The notes under the pieces were generated by a model. That model was not told the DNA's origin, did not search any database, and was given only the letters and a program-made list of their open reading frames with translations. A program made the position numbers and the translations under genes. A DNA stretch of 64,000 nucleotides from Mesobacterium pallidum (GTDB taxonomy: Bacteria; Pseudomonadota; Alphaproteobacteria; Rhodobacterales; Rhodobacteraceae): positions 62,001-126,000 of the forward strand of contig NZ_JAIMID010000007.1 in NCBI RefSeq assembly GCF_019966535.1. Reading direction: 5' to 3'. Positions 45,072 to 54,079 of this stretch are shown here, piece by piece. Position 1 is the stretch's first letter; every line of letters begins with the position of its first letter.

Positions 45072-45089
45072 TTGAATGGATGCCATCCA
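45072..45089 (+). promoter_or_regulatory. Palindromic LysR-site candidate, LysR-VOC intergenic region
   Basis: TTGAATGGATG (45072-45082) runs into the palindrome TGGATG-C-CATCCA (45077-45089), about 50 bp from the LysR start and 70 bp from the VOC start. The shared half-site at 44078-44088 supports common control. Confidence 0.5.
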
Positions 45090-45158
45090 GATTTACAATT
45101 TTCTAAATGCCTGCCCCTTTCCTAATGTCGCCGAACAAAGAGCGAGGAGGAAGGCGCC

Positions 45159-46088
45159 ATGCGGATCATTGGCCCGGACGAGATGGTGTTCGGGGTGGAT
45201 ACCCTCGAGGACAGCAAGGCATTTCTGCGCGATTACGGCCTTGAGGATGACGGCACCGGCCGCTTTCTTGCGCTTGACGGCACTGCGGTGACGGTGCGGG
45301 CCAAGGACGACCCGGACCTGCCGCCGCCGCTGCCGACCAACAACAATCTGCGCCAGACCATCTGGGGCGTCGAGGACCAGGCAACCCTGGACGAGATCGA
45401 GGCCGAGTTGTCGAAAGACCGGACCGTGAACAAGGCTGCCGACGGCACGCTGACCTGCCAGGACGACGCCGGGTTCGAGATCGCCTTCCGCATCACCCGC
45501 CGTACAGAGCTGAATTTGCCGCCCGAGCGCATCAACTCGCCCGGCGCCGCCCCCGGCCGCGCCGCGAACGAGATCGGCGCGGACGAGGACGCCCCCGCCA
45601 GGCCGCGCACGCTGAGCCACATCGTCTATTTCGTCCCCGACTGGGAGGTGATGGCCAAGTTCTACATCGAGCGGCTGAAGTTCGTGATCACCGACAAGTT
45701 CACCAACACCGGGCCCTTCCTGCGGCCCCAGGCGAACGACGATCACCACGTGCTCTTCATGATCCAGACCCCGCCCTACATGCAGGGGATCGAGCACCTG
45801 GCGTTCCACATGAAGGGCCCGACCGAGCTGATGCTGGCCGGCTCGCGCATGGTCAAGATGGGCTACCAGAGCTTCTGGGGGCCGGGCCGTCACAAGTTCG
45901 GGTCGAACTGGTTCTGGTACTTTTCGTCGCCGATGGGCGTGAACATCGAATACGACGCCGACATGGACAAGCATGACGGCGACTGGACCGAGCGCGAGGC
46001 GCCGATGTCGCCTGAGAATTCGCAGATGTTCCTCTTCGAGAACGTCGAGAAATGGGCCCCCGGCGGGCCGCCCAAGGGCAAGGCATGA
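45159..46088 (+). CDS. VOC-superfamily protein, likely extradiol-type dioxygenase
   Basis: A 309-residue two-module VOC protein. The likely metal ligands of the second module are the His in LSHIVYFVPDW, the His in GIEHLAFH and the Glu in VNIEYDADMD, the 2-His-1-carboxylate set of extradiol dioxygenases. The ATG at 45159 follows GAGGAAGGCG. Its stop overlaps the ferredoxin start by 4 bp. Ring cleavage is the likely job, but other VOC activities are possible. Confidence 0.82.
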   Translation: MRIIGPDEMVFGVDTLEDSKAFLRDYGLEDDGTGRFLALDGTAVTVRAKDDPDLPPPLPTNNNLRQTIWGVEDQATLDEIEAELSKDRTVNKAADGTLTCQDDAGFEIAFRITRRTELNLPPERINSPGAAPGRAANEIGADEDAPARPRTLSHIVYFVPDWEVMAKFYIERLKFVITDKFTNTGPFLRPQANDDHHVLFMIQTPPYMQGIEHLAFHMKGPTELMLAGSRMVKMGYQSFWGPGRHKFGSNWFWYFSSPMGVNIEYDADMDKHDGDWTEREAPMSPENSQMFLFENVEKWAPGGPPKGKA

Positions 46089-46450
46089 CGGCGCCCCGGG
46101 CGCTTTGCCGGCTGGACGAGATCGCGGATGGCGGGGCGGTGGGGCTCTGCCCAGACGCCCGCGGCCGCGCGACGGTGGTGGCGGTGCGGCGGGGCGAGGT
46201 GGTGCATGCCTGGCGAAACCTTTGCCCGCACCAGGACCGGGTGCGGCTGGGCTGGCGGCGGGATGCCTTCATGAACGGCGAGGGCACGCATCTGATGTGC
46301 GCCGCGCACGGCGCGCTGTTCCGGCCCGAGGACGGCATCTGCACCTCTGGCCCCTGCATCGGCGATGCGCTGAACCGCGTTCACGTGACCGTCGAGAACG
46401 GCGTGGTCCTTGGCCAACCCGAGGACCTGCCGGCCGAGGCCGTCGCCTGA
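46085..46450 (+). CDS. Rieske-type [2Fe-2S] ferredoxin
   Basis: A 121-residue Rieske domain protein. Ligand pairs are CPH in RNLCPHQDRV and CAAH in LMCAAHGALFRPEDG. The loop between them is a little long. It probably delivers electrons to an oxygenase such as the Rieske oxygenase at 54 kb or to the VOC partner. The ATG at 46085 overlaps the VOC stop (ATGA). Confidence 0.88.
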   Translation: MTAPRALCRLDEIADGGAVGLCPDARGRATVVAVRRGEVVHAWRNLCPHQDRVRLGWRRDAFMNGEGTHLMCAAHGALFRPEDGICTSGPCIGDALNRVHVTVENGVVLGQPEDLPAEAVA

Positions 46451-46492
46451 CCGGCCGCCGGATTTCATGGACTTAACGGGCGGGGAGGCCCC

Positions 46493-47266
46493 ATGGCACG
46501 CAAGATCATCGACCTGTCGGTCACGCTGACCGACACCATCCCGTCGGACCCGCCGGGCCTTGGCCCCAGGATCACCTACATGGACCACGCCGGCGGCGCG
46601 GCCGAGTTCACGCAGATGTTCGGCCTGCCCGAGGGCGCGCTGCGCGACGGCGCGGGCGCGGCGGCCGAGCGCTGCGAGATCACGACGCATAACGGCACGC
46701 ATATGGACGCGCCCTGGCATTACCACCCGACGATGGACGGCGGCAAACGCGCGATCACCATCGACGAGGTGCCGCTGGAGTGGTGCTTTGGCCCCGGCGT
46801 GAAGCTCGATTTCCGCGACCGGCCCAACGGCCACACGATCAGGGCGGCCGAGGTCGAGGCCGAGCTGGCCCGTATCGGGCACGAGCTGCGCCCCGGCGAC
46901 ATCGTGCTGGTCAACACCGCCGCCGGCGCCCGCTACGGCGAACCCGATTACGTCGGCACCGGCTGCGGCATGGGCCGCGAGGCGACGCTCTGGCTGACGG
47001 AGCGCGGCATGCGCGTCTGCGGCACCGACGCCTGGAGCTGGGACCCGCCGCTGATGGGCCAGGCCGCCCGCGCGCGCGAGACCGGGGATTGGTCGATCTT
47101 CTGGGAAGGGCACAAGGCCGGGGCCGACACGATCTATTGCCACATGGAAAAGCTCGCCAACCTCGACCAGTTGCCGGGCACCGGCTTCGAGGTGATCGCG
47201 CTGCCGGTCAAGGTCCGGGCCGGCTCGGCCGGATGGTGCCGCCCGGTCGCGATCCTGGACACGTAA
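46493..47266 (+). CDS. Cyclase-family metal-dependent hydrolase (kynurenine formamidase / isatin hydrolase type)
   Basis: A 257-residue protein with the family motif HxGTHxDxPxH in THNGTHMDAPWHYHP. Members bind manganese or zinc and hydrolyse cyclic or N-formyl amides, for example kynurenine formamidase and isatin hydrolase. This supports an N-containing ring substrate for the pathway. It is followed by the TRAP permease with a 22-bp gap. Confidence 0.85.
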   Translation: MARKIIDLSVTLTDTIPSDPPGLGPRITYMDHAGGAAEFTQMFGLPEGALRDGAGAAAERCEITTHNGTHMDAPWHYHPTMDGGKRAITIDEVPLEWCFGPGVKLDFRDRPNGHTIRAAEVEAELARIGHELRPGDIVLVNTAAGARYGEPDYVGTGCGMGREATLWLTERGMRVCGTDAWSWDPPLMGQAARARETGDWSIFWEGHKAGADTIYCHMEKLANLDQLPGTGFEVIALPVKVRAGSAGWCRPVAILDT

Positions 47267-47288
47267 AGCGCGCGAAGGGGGGAGAGAC

Positions 47289-49220
47289 ATGGGAGGAACA
47301 GGGGCCGAGCTGACCCGCACAGAGCGGGCGGCGCGCAAGGTGACGGGCGCGATCTCGATGGTCGCGATCACGGGCATTCTTGTCGGGGCCATCGTGGTCG
47401 TGGCCGATGTGCTGGGCCGGTGGCTGTTCGGCACGGCGGTCTACGCGCTGAACGAGATCATGTCGCTGACCTTCGCCATGGCGGTGGCGGCGACCATGCC
47501 GGCGGGGGCGGCGCACCGGGTCAACCTGCGCATCGACCTGCTGGCGCAGCTGACCGGGCCGCGCCTCTCGGCCTGGCTTTCGGTCGCGGCGTCGCTGGTC
47601 ATGGGGCTGGTCTTTGCGCTGCTGGCCTACAGCATCTGGGGGCTGGCCCAGCGATACGGCGCCCAGGGCCGTGCGACATCGCTGCTGCGCCTGCCGTTGT
47701 CGCCCGCCTACACGGTGATCGCGCTGGCCATGGCCGCCGCCGCGCTGGTGCAGGGGATCAACACGCTGGCCGACATTCGCGCGGCGTTGCGGGTGCCTGC
47801 GGGCGGCAAGCGCTCACATCCGGCGGTGCTGGTGGTCGTCACGGTGCTGGCGGCGGCGCTGGCCGCGCTCACCGCCTGGATCCTCACCGACATGACCGGT
47901 TACGCCAATTTCGCCATGATGCAGCCGGGGCCGGTGGTGCTGATCGGTTTTGCCCTGCTCTGGCTCGGAGTCTTTGCCCAGCTGCCGCTGGCCGCCGTCA
48001 CGGCCGGGATCGGCATCGTCGGATCGCTCGCCGTGATCGGGCCGCAAGCCTCGGTCAACACATTCGCCGGAGATTCCGCGTCGTTCCTGCTGAACGACCA
48101 GGTGGCGACCCTGCCGCTGTTCCTGATCATGGGCGCGTTCTCGGTGGTCGCGGGCGTGTCCGGAGACCTCTTTCACCTGGGCCATGCGCTGCTTGGCCGG
48201 TTCCGGGGCGGGCTGGCCTATGCCACGATCGCCGGCTGCGCGGGCTTCGGCGCGGTTTCGGGCAATTCTATCGTCACCTCGGCCACCTTCGGCCGCATGG
48301 CCCTGCCGGAAATGGAAAAACTCGGCTATGCCCCCACGCTTTCGACGGCCACGGTCGCGGCCGGGGGCACGTTGGGCGCGCTGGTGCCGCCCTCGGGGGT
48401 CATCATCCTCTTCGCGCTGCTGACCGAGGAATCCATCGGCGCGCTCTTCGTCGCGGCCATGCTGCCGGCGCTGCTGGCCATCCTGCTTTACTTTGCCACC
48501 GTGTTCATCGTCGTCTCGCGCAACCCGGATGCCGCACCCGCCGCCACCAGCGCGGGCCGGGCCGAGGTCGCACAGGCCTTCCTGCGCGCCGGCCCGGTGG
48601 TCGCGATGTTCGCCGTGGTGATCGGCGGGCTCTATGGCGGAGTCTTTTCCGTCACCGAAAGCGCGGCCGTGGGCGCGGTCGCGGCCTTTGCCCTTGCGCT
48701 GATGCGCGGCCGCCTGACCCGCGCCACCCTGCTGCAGGTCTTTGCCGAAACGACGGGCACGGTCGCGATGATCTACGCGCTGATCTTCGGCGGGCTGATG
48801 TTCGCCTTCTTCGTCAACCTTGGCGGCGCGCCCGACATGGTGGGCGCCTGGATCGCCCATATCGACGCGCGCCCCGTGGTCGTGCTGGTAGTGCTGATCG
48901 TCATCTACCTGGCGCTTGGCGCGGTGATGGACAGCTTTGGCGTCATGGTCATCACGCTACCGGTGGTCACGCCGATCATCCTAGACCTGGGCTACGACAT
49001 GCTGTTCTGGGGCGTGCTGATGCTGGTGGTGGTCGAGATCGGGATGATCACGCCGCCCTTCGGCATGAATCTCTTCATCATCCGCAACATCGACCCCGAT
49101 GTCCGGCTGGGCACGGTGATGCGGGGCGTCATGCCCTTCGTCGCCGCTGATATCGTCAAGATCGTGCTGCTGGTGGCCTTTCCGGCGCTGTCGCTCTGGC
49201 TGCCGTCGACCATGAACTAG
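47289..49220 (+). CDS. TRAP transporter fused small/large permease (DctQM)
   Basis: A 643-residue membrane protein. The first 170 residues, with four helices, match the DctQ small subunit. From about 200 on, about twelve helices match the large DctM subunit, with the motifs GCAGFGAVSGNSIVTSATFG and TLGALVPPSG. It imports an organic anion by Na+ symport with the DctP protein encoded convergently at 49.4-50.4 kb. It ends the plus-strand operon. Confidence 0.92.
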   Translation: MGGTGAELTRTERAARKVTGAISMVAITGILVGAIVVVADVLGRWLFGTAVYALNEIMSLTFAMAVAATMPAGAAHRVNLRIDLLAQLTGPRLSAWLSVAASLVMGLVFALLAYSIWGLAQRYGAQGRATSLLRLPLSPAYTVIALAMAAAALVQGINTLADIRAALRVPAGGKRSHPAVLVVVTVLAAALAALTAWILTDMTGYANFAMMQPGPVVLIGFALLWLGVFAQLPLAAVTAGIGIVGSLAVIGPQASVNTFAGDSASFLLNDQVATLPLFLIMGAFSVVAGVSGDLFHLGHALLGRFRGGLAYATIAGCAGFGAVSGNSIVTSATFGRMALPEMEKLGYAPTLSTATVAAGGTLGALVPPSGVIILFALLTEESIGALFVAAMLPALLAILLYFATVFIVVSRNPDAAPAATSAGRAEVAQAFLRAGPVVAMFAVVIGGLYGGVFSVTESAAVGAVAAFALALMRGRLTRATLLQVFAETTGTVAMIYALIFGGLMFAFFVNLGGAPDMVGAWIAHIDARPVVVLVVLIVIYLALGAVMDSFGVMVITLPVVTPIILDLGYDMLFWGVLMLVVVEIGMITPPFGMNLFIIRNIDPDVRLGTVMRGVMPFVAADIVKIVLLVAFPALSLWLPSTMN

Positions 49221-49361
49221 GCGGGCCAGCGGCCGGCCTCGGTGGCGTCATGAGCGGGCGCATTAGGGCGCCGTCCGCAGCCGCCTGCGCGATGTCACGC
49301 AACTGACGCGGGCCGAAACGCCGCTGCCGCCAAGCGCCTGGGCCCGCCGCGCAAGACAGGG

Positions 49362-49394
49362 AAAGCCGGCTGATCGCTCAGCCGGCTTTTTCGT
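49362..49394. terminator. Bidirectional rho-independent terminator
   Basis: AAAGCCGGCTGA (49362-49373) pairs with TCAGCCGGCTTT (49378-49389) around TCGC. The plus strand continues TTTTT, and the minus strand has T-rich flanks as well. It sits between the convergent TRAP permease and TRAP binding-protein genes. Confidence 0.9.
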
Positions 49395-49416
49395 CTGGTC
49401 GGTGCAGCGCCGAAAA

Positions 49417-50433
49417 TCAGCCGTCGATTTCGGCCTGCGCCTCGGCCACGGCCGCTTCCCATGTCTCCAGCAACTCGGCCCCGCCCGGCACCCGCTCGGC
49501 GAAACCGGCGGCGATGCCGTCGTAAAGCCGCGCCTTGACCGCCTCGAACTCCTCTTGCGGCAGGTCGGCAAAGGTGTGCCCGCCGCTCGAGGCGACGAAG
49601 CCCTTGGACCCGGCCTCCCATTCGCCCACGACCTTGCCGTATTGCCGCGTCACGTCGCAGCCCGAATGGGCGTCGAGCGCCGCCTTGGCGTCATCGGGCA
49701 GGGCGTCGTAGCGCTGCTTCATCATGAAGACCATGCCGGTCGCACCGCCCAGGGGGACGTGCAGGTGGTCGGTCGTCACCTCGTTCAGCTTGAAGCCCGG
49801 GAACGCGGTGTAGGTCATGAAGGTGCCGTCCGCCGTACCCCGCTGCAGCGCCTGGTACTGGTCGGGCAGGATGGTCGACAGCGGCGTGCCGCCAAAGGCC
49901 GACACCACGGCCGAGGCGACCGGGCTGCCGACCATGATCTTCTTGCCCGCGAGGTCGTCCATGCTGGTGATCGGCGCATCCTTCAGGTGGATGCTCGACT
50001 GCGGGAAGGGGACGAAGAACAGCGGGTGGTATTCGTCGAACTCGTCGCCGAATGCGCCGTCCTCGTAGAGCTTGCAGAAGGCCATGGCGGCGGCCTCGGG
50101 CGAGCCCTCGATGAAAGGCGTGGTCGAAACCAGCGAACGCGGGAAGCGGCCGGGGTTGAAGACCAGCATGCCCCAGGCGATCTGCACCACGTCATCCATC
50201 GCCCGGTCGATGTAATTCGCCGGCCCGACCAGTGCGGGGCCGCTGCGCACGGTGATCTCGACCGCGCCGCCGGCATCGGCGTTCACGCCTTCGGCCCAGG
50301 GCGCCATGATCATCTTGTTGATCGGATGCTGCGGCACATTGCCGGTGCCGAAGACAAGGGTTTCCGCCGTGGCCGCGAAGGGCAGGGTGGCGAGGGCGGC
50401 CGCAAGGGCGCCGCCAAGTAACGTGGTTTGCAT
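49417..50433 (-). CDS. TRAP transporter substrate-binding protein (DctP family)
   Basis: A 338-residue periplasmic protein with a Sec signal peptide (MQTTLLGGALAAALATLPF, then AATAE). The DctP fold is seen in WAEGVNADAGGAVEITV and the conserved substrate-Arg region (TLLPDQYQALQRGTADGTF). It catches the substrate for the fused permease opposite. The ATG at 50433 follows GGGAGG. It faces the permease rather than lying in its operon, so the two parts are regulated by separate promoters. Confidence 0.9.
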   Translation of the reverse strand: MQTTLLGGALAAALATLPFAATAETLVFGTGNVPQHPINKMIMAPWAEGVNADAGGAVEITVRSGPALVGPANYIDRAMDDVVQIAWGMLVFNPGRFPRSLVSTTPFIEGSPEAAAMAFCKLYEDGAFGDEFDEYHPLFFVPFPQSSIHLKDAPITSMDDLAGKKIMVGSPVASAVVSAFGGTPLSTILPDQYQALQRGTADGTFMTYTAFPGFKLNEVTTDHLHVPLGGATGMVFMMKQRYDALPDDAKAALDAHSGCDVTRQYGKVVGEWEAGSKGFVASSGGHTFADLPQEEFEAVKARLYDGIAAGFAERVPGGAELLETWEAAVAEAQAEIDG

Positions 50434-50451
50434 GTTTTTCCTCCCGGTGCG

Positions 50452-50478
50452 GGACCCCGGGCCGTTGGGCCGGGGTCC
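50452..50478 (-). other. Hairpin in the mRNA leader of the TRAP binding protein
   Basis: GGACCCCGG (50452-50460) pairs with CCGGGGTCC (50470-50478) around GCCGTTGGG. It lies 19 bp before the DctP start, just ahead of its ribosome site. There is no T-run, so it probably marks an RNA-processing or stabilising element. Confidence 0.5.
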
Positions 50479-50564
50479 GTCGCTGGTAGCCTACCGCTGC
50501 CGAATGTGTTTGAAAATTTGATTGACTGAATAGGTTGGATTGATCCGGTGGATGTGTTGGCGGG

Positions 50565-51461
50565 TCAGTAGACCGCCAGGTCGCTGGCCAGGTGGACCTC
50601 GCCATCGAAGGTGCTGGCGACCCGCGCCGCATAGCCCCCGGCGGTGTCCGGCGTGATGAAGCCGGGGGCGAAATGCACCGCGACGACCCGGGACGCGCCC
50701 GCGGTCTGCGCCAGCGCGCCCAGTTGCTCGGGGCTCAGGTGATGGCCTGCGAGATGCGTGCGGATCATCTCGACCCGCGCCTCGGGCATGGCAGGGTTGG
50801 CGGCGCGGACACGGCTCATGGTCAGGTCAACATCCATCATCTCGCCCACCAGCAGGTCAGCGCCCTTGGCAAAGGCCTCGAGCCCCGCGCAGGGCCCGGT
50901 GTCGCCGGTAAAGACGATGGACCGCCCCAGCGCGTCAAAGCGCAGCGACAGCGACAGGTAGCCGGGCTGGCCGATTTCGGCCTCGGCCCGGTAATGGGTG
51001 TTCTCGCAGCAGGTGATGCGCAGGCCCTCGATCTCGACCACGTAGCCGGGCGTGATCTCGTGCACCTCGACGAAGTCGCGCGGATGCGGCAACCTCTGCC
51101 CCGGCACGCCAAAGCCGATCTCGGCCGGGACGTCGCAGGCGGCAAAGAGCCCGTTCAGGATCGCCGCCGTGCCGGGGGGGCCGTAGATCGCCAGCGCGTC
51201 CCTGCGCTGGGTCATCATGTTGAGCCCGAGGCAGGCGAAGAGGCTGCCGATATGGTCGAAATGGTGATGGGTCAGGAAGATCTCGCGCACGTCGCGAAAC
51301 TCGATCCCCGCCCGTTTCAGCTGGCCCATGGCGCCCTCGCCGCAATCGACGAGGATGGGGCGCGTGCCATGCATCACCACATGGGCGGGCTGCGCCCGGT
51401 CCGGGTTCTGCATCGGCCCGCCGGCCGTTCCGAGGGTGATGAACTCTGGTCTTGATGACAT
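50565..51461 (-). CDS. Metallo-beta-lactamase-fold hydrolase (RNase Z-like family)
   Basis: A 298-residue MBL protein with the metal motif LTHHHFDHIGS (HxHxDH), a later His in ENTHYRAEA, the Asp in VFTGDTGPCAG and the His in VAVHFAPG. It resembles arylsulfatase/RNase Z-type hydrolases that are common in catabolic clusters and may open a lactone or ester. The start at 51461 follows GGAGGAAAG; an ATG at 51485 lacks one. It is upstream of DctP on the same strand. Confidence 0.85.
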   Translation of the reverse strand: MSSRPEFITLGTAGGPMQNPDRAQPAHVVMHGTRPILVDCGEGAMGQLKRAGIEFRDVREIFLTHHHFDHIGSLFACLGLNMMTQRRDALAIYGPPGTAAILNGLFAACDVPAEIGFGVPGQRLPHPRDFVEVHEITPGYVVEIEGLRITCCENTHYRAEAEIGQPGYLSLSLRFDALGRSIVFTGDTGPCAGLEAFAKGADLLVGEMMDVDLTMSRVRAANPAMPEARVEMIRTHLAGHHLSPEQLGALAQTAGASRVVAVHFAPGFITPDTAGGYAARVASTFDGEVHLASDLAVY

Positions 51462-51662
51462 GCCGCTTTCCTCCCGTCTGTGCATGGGGCGGGTCTAGCG
51501 GGCGGGCAGGTCATCGCAAAATTGCAACGCTGAATGGGGTTCATCGCTGGCGTCAATGCGCGGCCCAACCCCGACTTTAGGCGCATTGTTAAGACCAAGG
51601 TCGCTGTTAGCGTGGGGCCCGGAGGAGAGCGGCCCGCCCGGCCGCACAGAGGGAGGAGCCCC

Positions 51663-52256
51663 ATGACAGACCCGACCCCCGACCATTCCGTGGTCGAGGC
51701 CCATATCCGTGGCCTCAAGCGGCGCGATTTCCTGCGCCTGTCCGCCGTGGCCGCCGGCCTTGTCGCCGGCAGCGCGCTGCTGCGCCCCGGTGCGGCGCTG
51801 GCCCAGGTGCCCGAGGGCATCGCCCACATGACCGAAGGCGAATACGCCGTCTGGCATCGCCTGATGCAGGTGCTGCTGCCGACCGAGGGTTCGACCCTCG
51901 TGCCGCCGCAGGACCTGCCGGTGATGCAGACCGTCGATGCCGGGTTCCTGGCCGGGATGCCGCCGCATGTGCTGGCGGTGGTCAAAGGTGGCGTTGCCTA
52001 TTTCAACGATGCGGCCGAAGGACCGTTCGGCGCCAAGTTCGTGGACCTTTCCGATGCGGACGCCACCGCATGGTGTGACGCGCTGGCCAGTTCCGACGAG
52101 GCGCCGGCGCGGGGGCTGTTCTCGGCGCTGAAATTCCTTGTGGTGACAGCCTATTGGGCGATCCCGCCGGCCTGGGGGCCCATCGGGTTCGACGGTCCCG
52201 TGACCGAGGCCTGGGGCCTCGAGTACCAGGGCAACGCGCCCTTGCCGCAAGCATAA
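51663..52256 (+). CDS. Gluconate 2-dehydrogenase subunit 3-like protein, Tat-exported
   Basis: A 197-residue protein with a twin-arginine signal (KRRDFLRLSAVAAGLVAGSA). The rest matches the small gamma-type subunit of membrane GMC dehydrogenases, whose signal also carries the flavin subunit through the Tat pore. The ATG at 51663 follows GGAGGAG. It is 13 bp ahead of the GMC gene and divergent from the MBL gene. Confidence 0.82.
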   Translation: MTDPTPDHSVVEAHIRGLKRRDFLRLSAVAAGLVAGSALLRPGAALAQVPEGIAHMTEGEYAVWHRLMQVLLPTEGSTLVPPQDLPVMQTVDAGFLAGMPPHVLAVVKGGVAYFNDAAEGPFGAKFVDLSDADATAWCDALASSDEAPARGLFSALKFLVVTAYWAIPPAWGPIGFDGPVTEAWGLEYQGNAPLPQA

Positions 52257-52269
52257 GGGGGGAAAGACC

Positions 52270-53844
52270 ATGACGGAACATGCACAAGTGGCCGCGCGCG
52301 GCCTGACCGTGACGCAAGCCGCCGATGTCACCCCCGGCAGCACGCTGGACCTGACCGCCGACGCGGTGGTCGTCGGATCGGGGGCAGGGGGCGCCATCGC
52401 AGCCTATGAACTTGCCAAGGCGGGCAAGAAGGTCATCGTGCTCGAGGCCGGCCGCTACGTTTCGGCCGAGCAGTTGACCGAGATGCACGCGGTCACGCTG
52501 GGCACGATGTATGCCGACCACGGCGGCCAGTTCAACGCGCAGGGCGACATCAACATCCTGCAGGGCGCCTGCGTGGGCGGCTCGACGGTGGTGAACGCCG
52601 CGCTCTGCTTCCGAACGCCGGATTACTACCTGCAACGCTGGGGCGAGGAGTTCGGCCTGACCAACCTCACCACCGAGGTGCTGACGCCCTATTTCGAGAC
52701 GGTGGAAAAGAACCTCTGGATCAAGGAAAACGCGCCGCACGAGACCTCGAACGGGGCCGAGCTGATCAAGACCGGGATGGACAAGCTGGGCGTGCCGCAG
52801 GGCATCGCGAAACGGAACGTCAAGGATTGCGCGCTGACCGGCTTCTGCTTTGCCGGCTGCAAGCCCGAGCGCAAGCAATCCATGTTGGTGACCTACCTGC
52901 CCTGGGCGCAGGCCTATGGCGCCGAGATCCACGCCGATACCCGCGCGGTCGAAGTGCTGACCGAGGGCGGAGTCGCAAGCGGCATCCGCGCCGAGGTGGT
53001 GAACCCCGACACCGGCGAAAAGGTGGCCGACATGACCGTGATGGCGCCCATCGTGGTCCTGGCGGCGGGGCCGGTCCAGACGCCGATCCTGCTGAAACGC
53101 AGCGGGGACCTGGCCAATTCCTCGGGCCAGGTGGGGCGCAACTTTGCCTGCCACCCGACGATCTCGCTGACCGCCGAGTTCGAAGAGGACGTGGACGATT
53201 TCCACGGCGCCACGCACTCGCTTTACATGGATCGCGACATCCTGCCGGACGAGAACGGGGTGGGCGGCTACATCCTGCTGAACGCGCTGGAACAGCCGGT
53301 CTTTGCCGGCAGCAGCCAGAACCCCGGCACCGGCAAGCCCTACGTCCAGTTCATGGAAAAGTACCGCAACACCGTGCGGCTGATCACGCTGGTGCATGAC
53401 AAGAACAACGGCACGGTGGACTGGCAGGACGGGATCAAGACCATCACCTACGACGTGGACGACGAGGATTTCGAGGCGATGAAGGTGGGGCTGAAGACCA
53501 ACGCCCATATCCTGTTCGCCTCGGGCGCCAAGTCGGTGCACATCCCCGCGGCGCTCTCCCGCGTGATCGAAAGCGACGACCAGGTCGACGCCATGATCGA
53601 CACTCTGAAGAACGAGAAATCGCAATACCCCTATGTTTCGTTCCACCCGCAGGGGACCTGCCGCATGGGGGCCGACCCGGCCAGCACGGTGGTGGGGCCG
53701 AAGGGGGAGACGCATGACGTGCAGAACCTCTACGTGGTCGATGGCTCGCTGCTGCCGACCTCGATCGGCTACAACCCGTCCGAGACGATCTACGCGCTGG
53801 CGAATTACATCGCCGACCAGATCAACGCGGCCCATCCGGGCTGA
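52270..53844 (+). CDS. GMC-family flavin dehydrogenase
   Basis: A 524-residue FAD enzyme. The FAD site is VVVGSGAGGAIAAYELAKAG, a further family motif is GACVGGSTVVNAALCF, and the catalytic end contains HPQGTCRMGADP and SIGYNPSETIYALANY. It has no signal of its own and is probably co-exported with the Tat subunit upstream to oxidise an alcohol or polyol in the periplasm. No cytochrome c subunit gene follows, so the electron acceptor is unclear. Confidence 0.9.
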   Translation: MTEHAQVAARGLTVTQAADVTPGSTLDLTADAVVVGSGAGGAIAAYELAKAGKKVIVLEAGRYVSAEQLTEMHAVTLGTMYADHGGQFNAQGDINILQGACVGGSTVVNAALCFRTPDYYLQRWGEEFGLTNLTTEVLTPYFETVEKNLWIKENAPHETSNGAELIKTGMDKLGVPQGIAKRNVKDCALTGFCFAGCKPERKQSMLVTYLPWAQAYGAEIHADTRAVEVLTEGGVASGIRAEVVNPDTGEKVADMTVMAPIVVLAAGPVQTPILLKRSGDLANSSGQVGRNFACHPTISLTAEFEEDVDDFHGATHSLYMDRDILPDENGVGGYILLNALEQPVFAGSSQNPGTGKPYVQFMEKYRNTVRLITLVHDKNNGTVDWQDGIKTITYDVDDEDFEAMKVGLKTNAHILFASGAKSVHIPAALSRVIESDDQVDAMIDTLKNEKSQYPYVSFHPQGTCRMGADPASTVVGPKGETHDVQNLYVVDGSLLPTSIGYNPSETIYALANYIADQINAAHPG

Positions 53845-53854
53845 CGGGCACGGC

Positions 53855-54079
53855 TCAGGCGGCGGGCGCCTCGCGCCCCGCCGCGGCCAGCTCCGCGCGC
53901 AGGGTCTCTGCGCGCGGATCGCCCGCCTCGAGCGCCAGCACATGCGCCTGGGTCAGGAAGAACCAGCGTGCATCGCCCGACCTCAGCGCGGCGGCCTTGG
54001 CATAGAGGCCGACAAGCGCGCGATTGTCCCGTGCCGCATGGGCGGCAAGCAGGGCGGCGTCCAGCTCTTCGGCGCTCAC
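53855..54079 (-). CDS. Small helical protein coupled to the Rieske oxygenase gene
   Basis: A 74-residue, Ala-rich, probably all-helical protein (SAEELDAALLAAHAARDNRA). Its start overlaps the Rieske oxygenase stop by 4 bp (ATGA), so it is translated by coupling. It contains TPR-like spacing and no other motif. Possibly a subunit or chaperone of the oxygenase; I know no named family. It ends 10 bp from the stop of the convergent GMC gene. Confidence 0.65.
   Translation of the reverse strand: MSAEELDAALLAAHAARDNRALVGLYAKAAALRSGDARWFFLTQAHVLALEAGDPRAETLRAELAAAGREAPAA

Noticed and set aside
49221..49361. Small gene between the TRAP permease and the terminator
   Set aside because: No frame with a ribosome site or recognisable product was found in the 140 bases.
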